64,000 nucleotides of DNA from Agapetus fuscipes (GCA_951799405.1 OX637353.1:5704001-5768000), one strand, 5' to 3'; counted from the first letter of the stretch, positions 48,931 through 58,806 are shown. The notes: generated by a model from the letters alone, not told the origin. Program-made: numbers and translations.

Positions 48931-48934
48931 TTAC

Positions 48935-49100
48935 TTGTTGATGCGTCGTATATTGGCCTTGAGCGCGTGGAAGTCCGGCCTGTCCTGGTCATCAGGTCCC
49001 AGTGGAACACAGCATCTCCTCACCAGCGCGTCCATGGCAGCCTCAGCCCAGGATCCATCTGCGGTGCCTCCCAAGATAGGTGGACCAGTCTGGCAGCCAG
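48935..49100 (-). CDS. Receptor guanylate cyclase, exon ending the kinase-homology domain
   Basis: This exon encodes the C-terminal end of the catalytically inactive kinase-homology domain of a single-pass membrane guanylate cyclase, the enzyme class that converts GTP to cGMP. The recognisable stretch is AMDALVRRCC, then RPDFHALKANIRRIN, which matches the family's pattern of a Cys-rich RCW-like segment followed by RPDF and the run into the linker. The 3' edge is firm: a gtaagc donor follows 48935 and leaves two bases (AA) of a Lys codon. These join the single G that opens the exon at 24770. The 5' edge is tentative. A pyrimidine-rich acceptor ending at 49101 would give a 166-nt exon, but the frame stays open further upstream and other acceptors exist near 49245 and 49303. 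Residues nearer the 5' side do not resemble the family well. Confidence 0.72.
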
Positions 49101-49872
49101 CTGGGACAGGTGGAAGAGTCTGGCAGCCTGCTCCGACCAGGTTTCCAAGGTTACTGCTGAAGCAGAGCGGACCGTGAGCTCGTTCGTCGATGGAGTGGCG
49201 AGGGGAGATGGAGAGGGGAGAAGTGCCGCGGTGACGGACATCTGGAAGACCTGGAACAAATGTGAGAGCTTTGTTGTATACGTCCAAACTTATGTCTTCA
49301 AACTGAAATGACAATTGTAGATCAAATCAGATGGAAGACTGTGATACTAAAATATAGGTATAGTATTGGTTAAGTAGAGAAGAAAGGAAGAGAAAGAAGC
49401 TTTGTATGACTTTATTTTAATAATAAAAGGATATTAGTGGATGCGTGTAGCTTCAGGTAAAGTAAAATCATACAATTTTCAAACAAAGCCGATGTTCAGC
49501 AGTATTAAACAGCCCAAAAAGTAATTTTGTAATCCAAATGTTTCATAATGAATAGGTAGTATACTCCCATGGGCTTTTGACGACACCGCAAGTCAAACCA
49601 ATGTCCGCCCTAGCTCATTTGTATCGTGGACACATACACCGCTATACGATTCGTTGTTGTCCGCACTACACCTCAATGTATTTTACATCGGGATGGACGA
49701 ACGGCTGAAGTCACGGAGAAATCTAGAGGTGTGATGCACCCGAAAAACGCGTACACCAAAATATAAAGTAGACAACTGTTTAACGCTCCGTGTCTTTAAA
49801 ACAATTCACTCTCACAAAACGACGCTACAGAATAATCATCGTCTGTTATCAACTTTCTAATGTATATTACTA

Positions 49873-50080
49873 GGCTGGCCGTAGCCTAGTGGTTATCGCT
49901 ACGAGCTCGTGATTGAAAAATTTGATTCTCAGCACAAAAAAACATTTAATTTTCAAATTAATTTATTAATCAAAGATCGGTTATAAAGGTTTACATATAT
50001 TAGGCCAGATGTTAGCTGGATCTGATTTGTGAATAATAAGCATGTAGAGGGCACATGAAGTGTGATTCACTAAAAAAAAG
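49873..50080 (+). mobile_element. tRNA-derived SINE, 3' module B, degenerate
   Basis: ctggccgtagcctagtggtt ... tttgattctcagcac is the tRNA-like head. The body (aaagatcggttataaaggtt) and module B (gagggcacatgaagtgtgat) follow. Confidence 0.65.
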
Positions 50081-50084
50081 TTAC

Positions 50085-51420
50085 CTCAATTTTCTACTTT
50101 GAATAAGTTTTCTTTCAAACTTCAAATTCCAATATGACGCTTAATGTTGTGGAAAAAAATATATAATGATTGCTAGAAAAAAATAAACATCTTTGAGGAG
50201 AGAAACATTTTATTCTGTAAGAAGTAGGTACTCTGGGCAACAATGTTTAATATTCAAGATAACGTTTTGTTGAGTATATTTGATTGAAGCATTTGAGTTG
50301 GAGATGACTCTTCTAAAATTAAATGTACATTCTGGTCATTGTTTAATTCAAAAAAGAAAATAAAAAACTAAATACTATATAACTGGAAAAAAATATAATT
50401 TCGTGAATTTATTGAAAGGATCAGATTGGTTCATTTCTAAATGAAATTATTCATTTATTAACACGTAGATGATTAACATAATTTATCAAATGCCTTTTTT
50501 ATTGACGCTGTTTTGAGATATTGTCACTCCAAGGGCTCAACAAAAGATTCGGTGAACAGATCACCCTTGAGACGTCTCTTGAAGTGATTACTGTTGGCAA
50601 TCTCTCGAACAATAGTAAGCAATTAGTTTCATACCCTTAGAGCCGCCACTGCAAAAACACACTCACCAAACATAAAAAAAAAAAAATATATTAAATGTAA
50701 TTTTTGGTATATTTAACTACAAAAATACTGTTAAGTATTTAATGTTGCAAAAAAAAAAAAAAAAACCTTTAATTTACTTATTATTTGATAAATATAATTA
50801 CGAATTCCTTGAAAAGTCTACGCCATATGGTTCTAGCCTCGCTTCTTATAGAGCCACAGCTTGTTAGTACTAGAGGCACGTAGGATTTTCGCTCGACTTG
50901 CTTTGCAAATTCAACCAATACAAACCGTAGCAAAAAACACACACACCTCGGTTTCTAATTTTCCTTCACTTTTTCTACGTGAACAAAAATAAATTGAATT
51001 ATTTTTCGCTCGACTAGCAACATTTTTTTTTCAAGTAATTGAGTTTTACTGTTTACCACAACTTCTTCCCTTTTTTATTTTTTTTTTGTTCCTCAACTAG
51101 TTCATTTTAATTTTCCTAATTTTCACGTTCGTCGTTGGGCCTAGACTTCTTTTTTTGCCTTCTTCTCATTTTATCATGAGCACACCGCATCTATTGCCTT
51201 ACTGTTCATTCTGTTATGGGTGATTCTGCAATTCTTCATGAGGTCACCTCATCCTTCTTTAGCCTGTTTTTTTAAATTCTTTGAGTGAGTCTTAAATTTT
51301 TGAACCCATATATTTGTAATCGTTTTTTTACGGAAACAGGGTCTACAATTGAGGATTTAAGTGATAGGTACTTATGTATTTCTTGTATTATTTAAACATA
51401 ATATACTAGCTGACCTATGT
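50085..51420. other. AT-rich interval before the LINE, nothing recognised
   Basis: Poly(A) and poly(T) runs but no recognisable family. Confidence 0.5.
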
Positions 51421-51424
51421 CTGT

Positions 51425-51466
51425 AATCTATAATCTAAGTTGCAAAGATATATTACATTTAAGATT
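51425..51466 (-). repeat. SINE-like 260-bp repeat, 3' end piece 5' of the LINE
   Basis: The piece aatctataatctaagttgca, aagatatattacatttaagatt is the reverse of the family's 3' end. It continues at 56161 after the LINE. Confidence 0.85.
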
Positions 51467-51469
51467 GAG

Positions 51470-52387
51470 ATGATGACACCGATGGTGGACAAGGTGTCGG
51501 AGGATTTGAAGGATATAAGAGATGCAGTGATACCAATTGTTGGAGGCAAATCTCAGAGAGAACTAAGTATCTCATCGAAGAATCATTTTGAAAAGCGATA
51601 TACGATCATAGTGCGTGGTAGAGATACGCAAAAGGAATTATTACCTGAGCAGGTGGAGAAAATACTTAAGGACAAATTGGATGTTAAACTCCTAGGAATA
51701 GGAATTTGTGGAATGAGAAGGATAGGGAAGGGAAGTAAAGGAAGTAGTGGGTGTCTCATTACCTGTCCTTCAAAGTCGGATGCGGACATACTAAAGCAAA
51801 TAATTCAAGAAAGGTTATCGGATAAGCTTACAGCCGAATTTTTAAAAAAAAAGAAACCTTGGATTGTGCTGAGAAACGTCAGTTCGGAGAATAATAATGA
51901 GACCCTATGGAATGACATTAAGATGCAGAATGGGGAATTGCAGGATATTTTGAAGGACCACAAAGACTTTATTATTAAGAGGGTGATCAAGGTGAGAGGT
52001 AGCCCGGGGCTAGCGCATCTATTGGTAGAGACGTCTACTGAAGTGAGAAAACACCTCACGGAGAAACAGAAGATATTTCTGGGATATCAAAGAATCACAG
52101 TTGTGGATGCCAACCCAGTTACACAATGCTACCACTGTCTGAATTTCATGCACTCCGCCAACTACTGCACAAAAAAGGCAGAACCGGCGAAGTGCTCTCA
52201 TTGTGGGGGAAATCACAAATTTATAAATTGCGACAAACGTTCTAAACAAGCAGAGTGCATCAATTGTAAGATTGAATCGGAAAAAAGGGGGATAAATATT
52301 GACCATTGCCACAATGCTATGGACAAAAAATCTTGCCCATCATACGCTAGGGTATTGCAAATTGCAAAAGAGAAGATTGATTATTGA
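51470..52387 (+). CDS. LINE ORF1, gag-like nucleic-acid-binding protein
   Basis: The start at 51470 (MMTPMVDKV...) is the first ATG inside the element; the frame is open into the flanking repeat back to 51440. The ~305-aa product has a charged N-terminal segment, a central region with the alternating pattern of an RRM-like fold, and zinc knuckles at the C-terminus. These are CYHCLNFMHSANYC (C-x2-C-x4-H-x4-C), CSHCGGNHKFINC (C-x2-C-x3-H-x4-C) and a third cluster CINC...HC. ORF1 proteins of this type bind the element RNA. The absence of a 5' UTR suggests N-terminal truncation. Confidence 0.85.
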   Translation: MMTPMVDKVSEDLKDIRDAVIPIVGGKSQRELSISSKNHFEKRYTIIVRGRDTQKELLPEQVEKILKDKLDVKLLGIGICGMRRIGKGSKGSSGCLITCPSKSDADILKQIIQERLSDKLTAEFLKKKKPWIVLRNVSSENNNETLWNDIKMQNGELQDILKDHKDFIIKRVIKVRGSPGLAHLLVETSTEVRKHLTEKQKIFLGYQRITVVDANPVTQCYHCLNFMHSANYCTKKAEPAKCSHCGGNHKFINCDKRSKQAECINCKIESEKRGINIDHCHNAMDKKSCPSYARVLQIAKEKIDY

Positions 52388-52402
52388 CTAATATTTAATA
52401 TA

Positions 52403-52801
52403 GTGTATTTCTGCTTTTTAGACTTACTTTCGTTATGTTGTTTTGTTTTTAAGGTATTTTTATGTAAAGCGCGTGATCGACATTTTAGTACAATGGGCCG
52501 ATCTGTAAATTGCAATGGTCCCGTGTGTGTACTGTGCTATACGCCGTGTGCGGATACCGCCACTCGCTGCATATTTGTTGTGCGCCGTGAGCGTAGCATT
52601 GGGTCGGTTCTATTTCATTGTTTACTATTATTTCATAATATCATACATAACATTATATGTTTTGTGCTGCTTGAAGATGCTGTGACATCTGTACTGTTTG
52701 AAATAATGATGATTTTTATGTGCGATAGTTATTTGTGGTATTATGGGATACCCTGTAATAATGATGTACTTACTAGTGAACTATTTTATCACGAATCATG
52801 A
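52403..52801 (+). CDS. Small extra ORF between LINE ORF1 and ORF2, possibly fortuitous
   Basis: A 132-codon ORF fills the 410-nt interval between ORF1 and ORF2 and ends in ATGA, overlapping the ORF2 start codon by four bases. Its product is Cys-rich and strongly hydrophobic, with Phe/Leu/Ile stretches, and I do not recognise it. It may be a spacer that happens to be open, or it may couple ORF2 translation by termination-reinitiation. Confidence 0.3.
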   Translation: MYFCFLDLLSLCCFVFKVFLCKARDRHFSTMGRSVNCNGPVCVLCYTPCADTATRCIFVVRRERSIGSVLFHCLLLFHNIIHNIICFVLLEDAVTSVLFEIMMIFMCDSYLWYYGIPCNNDVLTSELFYHES

Positions 52802-55800
52802 ATCCAGACTTTTTGCAAGAGGTGGATAATCAGTATAATATAGCTCAATACGAGTGTCACACGGCATTGGAGTGTAATGATGTTATAAATTCTAAATGTG
52901 AAGATGATGCTCTATTTATATTACAACAAAATATTAGGAGTATACGAAAGAATCTGGATTGTTTTCTAGTAAATTTGAGTTGTCTTAATAGATTGCCTGA
53001 TTTGATTGTACTCTGTGAAGCGCATCTAAATGAGTGGAGTGAACCGTTTGATATTCCAAATTACTCATATTTCCGTAGTAATTATTATATAAATAAAAAT
53101 AGTGGAATTGTTGTGTTTGTGCGCGGTAATAATGATAATATAAGAGTTAAAGAGATTATCATGAATAATGTTAATTGTCTACAGATTGATTATTATAAGA
53201 ATAACGTTTTGTATCGCATAATCTCTGTATATAGAACACACCAATCAAATGTTAATGAATTTATTAACGAACTTAGGATGCTACTAAATGAATGTCGAAG
53301 TATGAATGTGATTATTGTGGGCGATTTTAATGTAAATGTGGCAAAAACTTGCATAAGTACTGTAAAGAATGAATATATGAACGCACTAGCAGAACTAAAT
53401 TTTAAATTGTGTACAAATTTATATAGCAGAGAGGTGGATGGGCAAACTCCGTCCTGTCTGGACCATTTCTGGTCCAATACGCCACTGAGCAAACTGGAGG
53501 ACATATGTACTGTTGTTTGGAAGAGTGACATTACGGATCATCACACGTCTTTGTTCATACAGAGATTGATGAATAGTAATAATGCATTAAATGATACTGT
53601 ACGACATGATGAACCAATAAAAAAGATTAATTTGGAGGATTTGAAAATGAGACTGATGAATGAAAGTTGGAAGTCTGTTTATGATTCTTTTGATGCAAAT
53701 ATATGTGCTAAGAATTTTCACGATATTGTTGAAGATTATTTGGCGAGTGTTGAGCAAATATCCGTGCGGAGACAAAGCAACAAATCCTCCAAATATAATA
53801 GACTGAAGCCATGGATCACACATGGTTTGGTGGTTTCAATACGAAACAAAGAAAAGCTGTATAAGATTATGCGGAGACATCCTGGCGACACTAATGTCAG
53901 TGACAGGTACAAAAGGTATCGAAACATGCTGACACTGTTAATAAGAAGGGTCAAGATTGATTACTTCTCTAGGAAGGTTGAACAAGCTGGCAGTAATATA
54001 AAACATGTATGGCAATCCATAAATGAGATTATTAATAAGAAAAAGAAGAAATCACAGATAAAAAGGATAATTGTTGATGGTAAAACAATGGAACTCACAC
54101 AACATCCAATTGAAATGGCTAATAGCTTTAATGAGTTTTTTGCAGATGTAGGTGAAAATCTGGCTCGACAGATAGATCCAAATTTCACTTACGGGGAAAT
54201 AGAACCCGATTCTCTCATCGATCCAGGGTTCAACATATTTCAGCCAATAAATTCCGAGACGGTATTAAATATTATAAAGGATATGAAAGGAGGATCCTCT
54301 CCTGGCTATGATAGAATATCTGTGGATATTTTGAAGCAGAATTCAACATCTCTGTCGGGGCCCATCACGCACATAGTAAATGTCAGCCTGAATAATGGTG
54401 TATTTCCTGAGGTGTACAAAGTTGGTGTGGTGACACCAATTTTCAAGTCGGGGGATGCATGTAATATATCGAATTATAGACCTATAACTCTCACGTCCAA
54501 TATCTCGAAAATCTTCGAAAAAATAGTGAAAAAACAGCTCATAGATTTTATTAATAGAGAGGGTTTACTTAATAAAAATCAGTTCGGTTTTAGAACGGGT
54601 GTTGGCACGGACGACGCCATATCAAGGTTGACTTCCATAGTGTACGGGGCACTAGATGCCGGAGAGAAATGTCTGGGTGTATTTATCGACCTAAGGAAGG
54701 CATTTGATAGCGTTAGCCATACTGGCCTATTGAACAAATTAAACAGGATTGGAATATGTGGCAGTGTGAGGAAATGGATTTGCAGTTTCATGCAGTATAG
54801 AACTCAGCAGGTACGCATTAATAAGATAGTAAGCTCTAGAAAAATAACGCGATTCGGAATTCCGCAAGGCACCGTCCTTGGACCAATATTGTTCATTATT
54901 TATGTCAATGAGATATTCTCTCTGCCGATCACATCCTCAATCCTGTCCTTTGCTGATGATACGGCTATGATTGTGAGGGGAGGGTCATGGGTAGAGGTGG
55001 TTCGCAGAACGAACGTGGAATTAACCATACTTAAAAATTGGTTCGACAAAAATTTCCTGTCTCTGAATACCGAAAAAACAAATTTTATTCCATTCTCTCT
55101 CTACAATAGGGGTCTTCCTTTTTCACTTAGTATAGCAATACATAGCTGTACTAACTTCTTGGTCAGTGGAACTGCGTGCTCCTGCTCATGCCCCCTAATT
55201 TCTCAAGCGGAAAGTGTTAAATATCTGGGTATTAAAATAGATTCCAGAATTAGATGGAAGGAGCATGTAGAAACAACTATTGAAAGACTAAGGAAAATTT
55301 ACTATGTATTCCGCAAAATTAGAGATATTCTAGAGGTAAAAACTTTGAAGTCTACCTATTTTGCGCTTGGACAGTCATTGATGCAGTATGGAATGGTCGG
55401 ATGGGGCGGCACATTTAAAACAACACTCGAGCCTCTTAGGGTGGTGCAGAGAATGGTTATCAAAATAATGTTAAAGAAGCCTTTCGACTATTCCACATTG
55501 CAATTATATCATGACTTTCCGGTGCTAACAATTGACCAATTGTATAAGAGAGCGGCTCTCTACCAAGTTCATAAGGATTACTTTATCCACGGATATAATC
55601 CGGGGGATATTGTAATCCCGAGTGGTAGATCGCGTAGAGAGTCACTTCTAATCAAAGTTCCTAGAAAGAATACAGCAACCGGCCAACATCACTACGATTA
55701 TTTGGGTGTAAGGTGGTACAATGCACTTTTTTCCAGGTATGAGCATGATAAGCACGCAGATCCTAGGGCCATTAAGTACATGATCAGCAAATATTTGAAA

Positions 55801-55809
55801 GAGGTGTAA
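52798..55809 (+). CDS. LINE ORF2, AP-type endonuclease and reverse transcriptase, 1003 aa
   Basis: Nicks target DNA and reverse-transcribes the element RNA at the nick. The N-terminal endonuclease shows QQNIRS (about residue 43), the catalytic LCEAHL Glu at about 74, GDFN at 175-178 and ITDHH at about 245-249. The reverse transcriptase shows GGSSPGYDRIS (about 497), NYRPITLTSNISKIFEK, FIDLRKAFDSV, GIPQGTVLGP at about 687 and the catalytic FADD at 718-721, then KYLGIKID. No RNase H domain is evident; the C-terminus has the compact tail usual for this group. The frame has no stop over 3 kb. Confidence 0.95.
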   Translation: MNPDFLQEVDNQYNIAQYECHTALECNDVINSKCEDDALFILQQNIRSIRKNLDCFLVNLSCLNRLPDLIVLCEAHLNEWSEPFDIPNYSYFRSNYYINKNSGIVVFVRGNNDNIRVKEIIMNNVNCLQIDYYKNNVLYRIISVYRTHQSNVNEFINELRMLLNECRSMNVIIVGDFNVNVAKTCISTVKNEYMNALAELNFKLCTNLYSREVDGQTPSCLDHFWSNTPLSKLEDICTVVWKSDITDHHTSLFIQRLMNSNNALNDTVRHDEPIKKINLEDLKMRLMNESWKSVYDSFDANICAKNFHDIVEDYLASVEQISVRRQSNKSSKYNRLKPWITHGLVVSIRNKEKLYKIMRRHPGDTNVSDRYKRYRNMLTLLIRRVKIDYFSRKVEQAGSNIKHVWQSINEIINKKKKKSQIKRIIVDGKTMELTQHPIEMANSFNEFFADVGENLARQIDPNFTYGEIEPDSLIDPGFNIFQPINSETVLNIIKDMKGGSSPGYDRISVDILKQNSTSLSGPITHIVNVSLNNGVFPEVYKVGVVTPIFKSGDACNISNYRPITLTSNISKIFEKIVKKQLIDFINREGLLNKNQFGFRTGVGTDDAISRLTSIVYGALDAGEKCLGVFIDLRKAFDSVSHTGLLNKLNRIGICGSVRKWICSFMQYRTQQVRINKIVSSRKITRFGIPQGTVLGPILFIIYVNEIFSLPITSSILSFADDTAMIVRGGSWVEVVRRTNVELTILKNWFDKNFLSLNTEKTNFIPFSLYNRGLPFSLSIAIHSCTNFLVSGTACSCSCPLISQAESVKYLGIKIDSRIRWKEHVETTIERLRKIYYVFRKIRDILEVKTLKSTYFALGQSLMQYGMVGWGGTFKTTLEPLRVVQRMVIKIMLKKPFDYSTLQLYHDFPVLTIDQLYKRAALYQVHKDYFIHGYNPGDIVIPSGRSRRESLLIKVPRKNTATGQHHYDYLGVRWYNALFSRYEHDKHADPRAIKYMISKYLKEV

Positions 55810-56150
55810 ATAGTTGAGTGTTTATATTTGATTGGTTTTTTGTATATTATTCTTATCATTATTATTTTTGTTATTTTTTTCATATATCTACATGTGTGTA
55901 TATATGTATAATTCCTATTTCTGTATTTTCTATTTAAACATGTTACCTCTTTATGTTATTTTATTTTATTTTTTGTCTTTCTGTTTTTTGCTGAGTAAAT
56001 GACTAAATGGTGTATATATTATTTTTGTTTTTTATGATTTTTATCTATTAAGTGATTAATTTTAAGTTAAGATAAGTTGGAATCCTCCCCAAAACACAAG
56101 CTATGCTTACTTTGGGGAGTATTTATTGTAATTAGAAAAATTAGAATTAG

Positions 56151-56332
56151 ATTTAAGATTCATATTACATACACTCCCACAAGAAGACGCCTATAAGTTC
56201 GCGATTGCACATGTCGCATGTGGACAACATTAAACCCTATCACAAATGAAAATAATTCCTGCAACTTTTGCTGACCATCTCTGAAACAGGAGGGACATTG
56301 GCAAAGTGAACTATTTTTACAATATGGGCGGT
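56151..56332 (-). repeat. SINE-like 260-bp repeat, part interrupted by the LINE
   Basis: This is the main part of the copy split by the LINE; the other 40 bp lie at 51425-51466. It retains the ctgcaacttttgctgacc and acattggcaaagtgaac segments of the family. Confidence 0.9.
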
Positions 56333-57243
56333 ATATACACCAAGAGTAAAATAAATCATTTCCCGTTTTGTGCTTATTTAAAACTCAAAATGAATACCGG
56401 CAAGGCTTACTCAGCCTTCACAAGAAATTAGTACCAGCCAGTAGTAGGTTCCATTGAAATGAGGGTCACATTGGCAAAGTAAACCACATGCGACTTCATA
56501 TGAGTTTTGAATGTTAATATATCTTTGCAACTGATTATAAATTATTATTATACATACATAACTGATACGTGTATGATTTCGTTATTTTTTCGTAAAATTC
56601 CGATAGTTTGGTAAACTCACCGAACTTGTGATCTTTATGATTTTTTTACTGAAATAAATTCGGTTTCATATGTAAGCCTTCGGGGCAAAAATATGTTGCT
56701 TTTAAACACAAAAACATTCCAAACTTATTTCCATTTTATATCATAAACTCTTCCAAGAAGGGGCACACTAACTATAATGTTTTTAGACAGTAAGCATACG
56801 TAGCTTGATATCTACAATCCATAGTTTAAAATTGTTCAAATAACGTTTGTTCAAAATTTCTGTCGTCTTTAGATAACAAGGATCGACGCTTATTTACACA
56901 AATAGATTTAATATAAGTCATCTCCACAGGCTCGACTCTACACTAGTCATTAAACTACGTACGACCATCCATCGTAGAGAAATCCCCTAAAGGGACCGGT
57001 GTGCTCATATATATATAATCGCTGTAGCTGAAATTCCTCGATAACTTTTCCAATTATCTCTCAGGACAGAGTTTGTCGCGAGGCTGTTCACCTTAACAGT
57101 GTCTGAGGATTGTAGGGGTGGCCAAAACCTAGAAAACTGACAGTTTTTACTAACTTAAGTAGCGAGTGAATTATGCAAAAATTTCACTGTAAGGACGCTA
57201 TTCCATTTTCAAAGGAATCTTAGACTACTTACTTAGGTACTAG

Positions 57244-57283
57244 AACGACGTTAACGTCAACGACGTTAACGTCAACGACGTTA
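57244..57283. repeat. 15-bp tandem repeat at the 5' end of the composite SINE
   Basis: aacgacgttaacgtc occurs about 2.6 times. The unit is partly self-complementary (gacgttaacgtc) and its last copy is the start of the 5S-like head. Confidence 0.85.
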
Positions 57284-57388
57284 CCATGTTGAAAGCACCG
57301 GTTCCCATAGATCACCGAAGTTAAGCAACATTGGGCGTGGACAGTACTTGGATGGGTAACCGCTCAGGTACACCGCGTGTCGTTGGCA
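57271..57388 (+). repeat. 5S rRNA-derived head of the composite SINE
   Basis: Matches the 26-kb head closely: accgaagttaagcaacattg, acttggatgggtaaccgctc, caccgcgtgtcgttggc. It is followed four bases later by the tRNA-like A-box region. Confidence 0.85.
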
Positions 57389-57712
57389 TCTTGGACCGGT
57401 CCGTAGTCCGTAGTGACAACACTTCGGACTCGTAAATGGAAGGTTGTGGATTTGGATCCCGGCGGAGCACAAAAATATACCATTTATATTTCGAATGTGC
57501 TCTTCGCTGGGTTGAAAAATTCATAAACCTTTACCAAAGACCGGTCACTGAAAGGTCTATCCAACCTTACAACAACTGGGTCTTGCTTGAGAATTGGCGC
57601 TTTCTACAGCGACGACCAAGCTCGCAGAGGGCTCTTGAGGTGTGATACACACAAAAACAGCGCTCACCAAATAAATCATCCTAATATTATTATTATTATT
57701 ATTCCTAGGTAA
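57271..57712 (+). mobile_element. Composite 5S rRNA-tRNA SINE, 3' module B
   Basis: It has a 5S-like head (57271-57388), a tRNA-like segment (about 57393-57467) and the same body as the 26-kb copy. The 3' end differs: gagggctcttgaggtgtgat, then acagcgctcaccaaataaat and an (att)n tail. The 5S head begins inside a 15-bp tandem repeat that duplicates its own first bases. Confidence 0.9.
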
Positions 57713-57784
57713 AATAAATACTTGAGCTACTGTTCATAGATGTAACTGTGAAATTGGCAACATTTCTCTAGGAGTGGTCATATC

Positions 57785-57842
57785 TTCTAAATTTTGGCAA
57801 GAAGTTACACTATATGTGTAGCTTAGTTGCGTTTTTCTATAT
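57785..57842 (+). repeat. SINE module C terminal fragment
   Basis: gcaagaagttacactatatg, tgtagcttagttgcgttttt is identical to the end of the 58.7-kb fragment. Confidence 0.65.
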
Positions 57843-58654
57843 TCATACTTGCTTCACTAAATGATATTTCTAAAACCTTATTTTTCTTAGTGAGTTATTT
57901 AACGTTTCCCCGTTAAACTGAAAAAACTCAATGTTAAGATGCATTTTTCAAAGTTAAATATACTTATCTTTAAAATTTTACAGCAGACAATGCATTTGTT
58001 TTAAATAACCTGACAAAAAATTATTCAAATTGTCGCCATCCTTGTTTTATAGAAAGGTGAAATTTATTTCTTTTGTTGAGTGTAGTTGAGGGCCAGTCAC
58101 CGCCTACTGAGAAATGGCTCTACAACTTTTCAACAAACTTTCTCTCGTTCTGAAATCAAGTGTACAGACGTTACCGTAATCACTGTTTAATGGCGTTTGA
58201 TTTGTTTTCTAACTCTTTAACCTTGCCGTTTTAAATTATTTGATTAAAAAAAATGGTACACTAAATAAAATAATTTCTAAAAATATAACTGGTACATTGT
58301 CATCCAATTTTGCAAGTGAAATTTTTGTGAATCTACTTATTACATAACGATGTACTTACATTATAAGATGATACAAATTTTGAGAAAAATGTTAAAGAAA
58401 ACATGCAAATAATCGTTAGCCTAGATCCGTGAGTAAGTACAATATAAGTAAAATAACCGTTTTTAGAGCCAAATGTAGTCTAGTGTTTATCGTTTGGACA
58501 TTTTTATTGTTTTAGTGATCTCTATGTGCTACTTATCACGTATTGCACCGTCTACATAACTGCGCTGATTTTTTTTATCAAAGCCTAAGCAGCATAGTAG
58601 ACCTCACATTAAACAAAAATTGTAAACTCCACCTTGCCACGCCATATTTTTTTT

Positions 58655-58806
58655 ATCAAATCCACCCCCCACTTCAACTGAAGTGGTTGGTGTAAGGCCA
58701 GCCCCCTTACCTGTAAAAATAAATAGGTCCCGAACCGCCACATGCGACCCCTTTGGGGACAACGCAGGCAAGAAGTTACACTATATGTGTAGCTTAGTTG
58801 CGTTTT
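58655..58806 (+). mobile_element. SINE module C fragment
   Basis: gtaaggccagcccccttacc, aaataggtcccgaaccgcca and the gcaagaagttacac end match the 15.2-kb SINE in reverse orientation. Confidence 0.7.

Larger units (their letters stand above)
24771..48934 (-). other. 24.2-kb intron of the receptor guanylate cyclase gene
   Basis: This intron lies between the exons ending at 48935 and beginning at 24770. The donor gtaagc and acceptor ttccag are in matching phase. It contains the intact Penelope-like element, two short palindromic PLE units, MITE-like elements, many SINE-like copies and a 20-bp minisatellite. The PLE ORF is in the same orientation as the host gene. Confidence 0.85.
51467..56150 (+). 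mobile_element. Two-ORF non-LTR (LINE) retrotransposon inserted in a SINE-like repeat
   Basis: This 4.68-kb element carries a gag-like ORF1 and an endonuclease/reverse-transcriptase ORF2, both open. It interrupts a minus-strand copy of the 260-bp repeat: the repeat reads continuously from 51466 to 56161, and atttaagatt is duplicated at 51457-51466 and 56151-56160. The element begins only 3 nt before an ORF1 ATG, so it probably lacks its 5' UTR and perhaps the ORF1 N-terminus. The 3' end has ATTAGA-like repeats instead of poly(A). Domain layout fits the Jockey/CR1/L2 group; the clade cannot be set without a phylogeny. Confidence 0.93.

Noticed and set aside
49101..49314. Extension of the kinase-homology exon over the whole open frame to 49314
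   Set aside because: The added residues are low-complexity (repeated ctgccagact-type segments) and do not resemble the family; two other frames are also open, so the frame is not informative.
49560..49760. GC-richer segment upstream of the kinase-homology exon as another cyclase exon
   Set aside because: All minus-strand frames are broken by stops within short distance and none resembles the kinase-homology domain.
53193..54791. Several minus-strand open frames within the LINE
   Set aside because: They are antisense shadows of ORF2, which carries clear endonuclease and reverse transcriptase motifs.
57271..57467. 5S rRNA and tRNA genes
   Set aside because: The 5S-like and tRNA-like parts are fused, degenerate, dispersed in both orientations and followed by a common SINE body and A- or ATT-rich tails.
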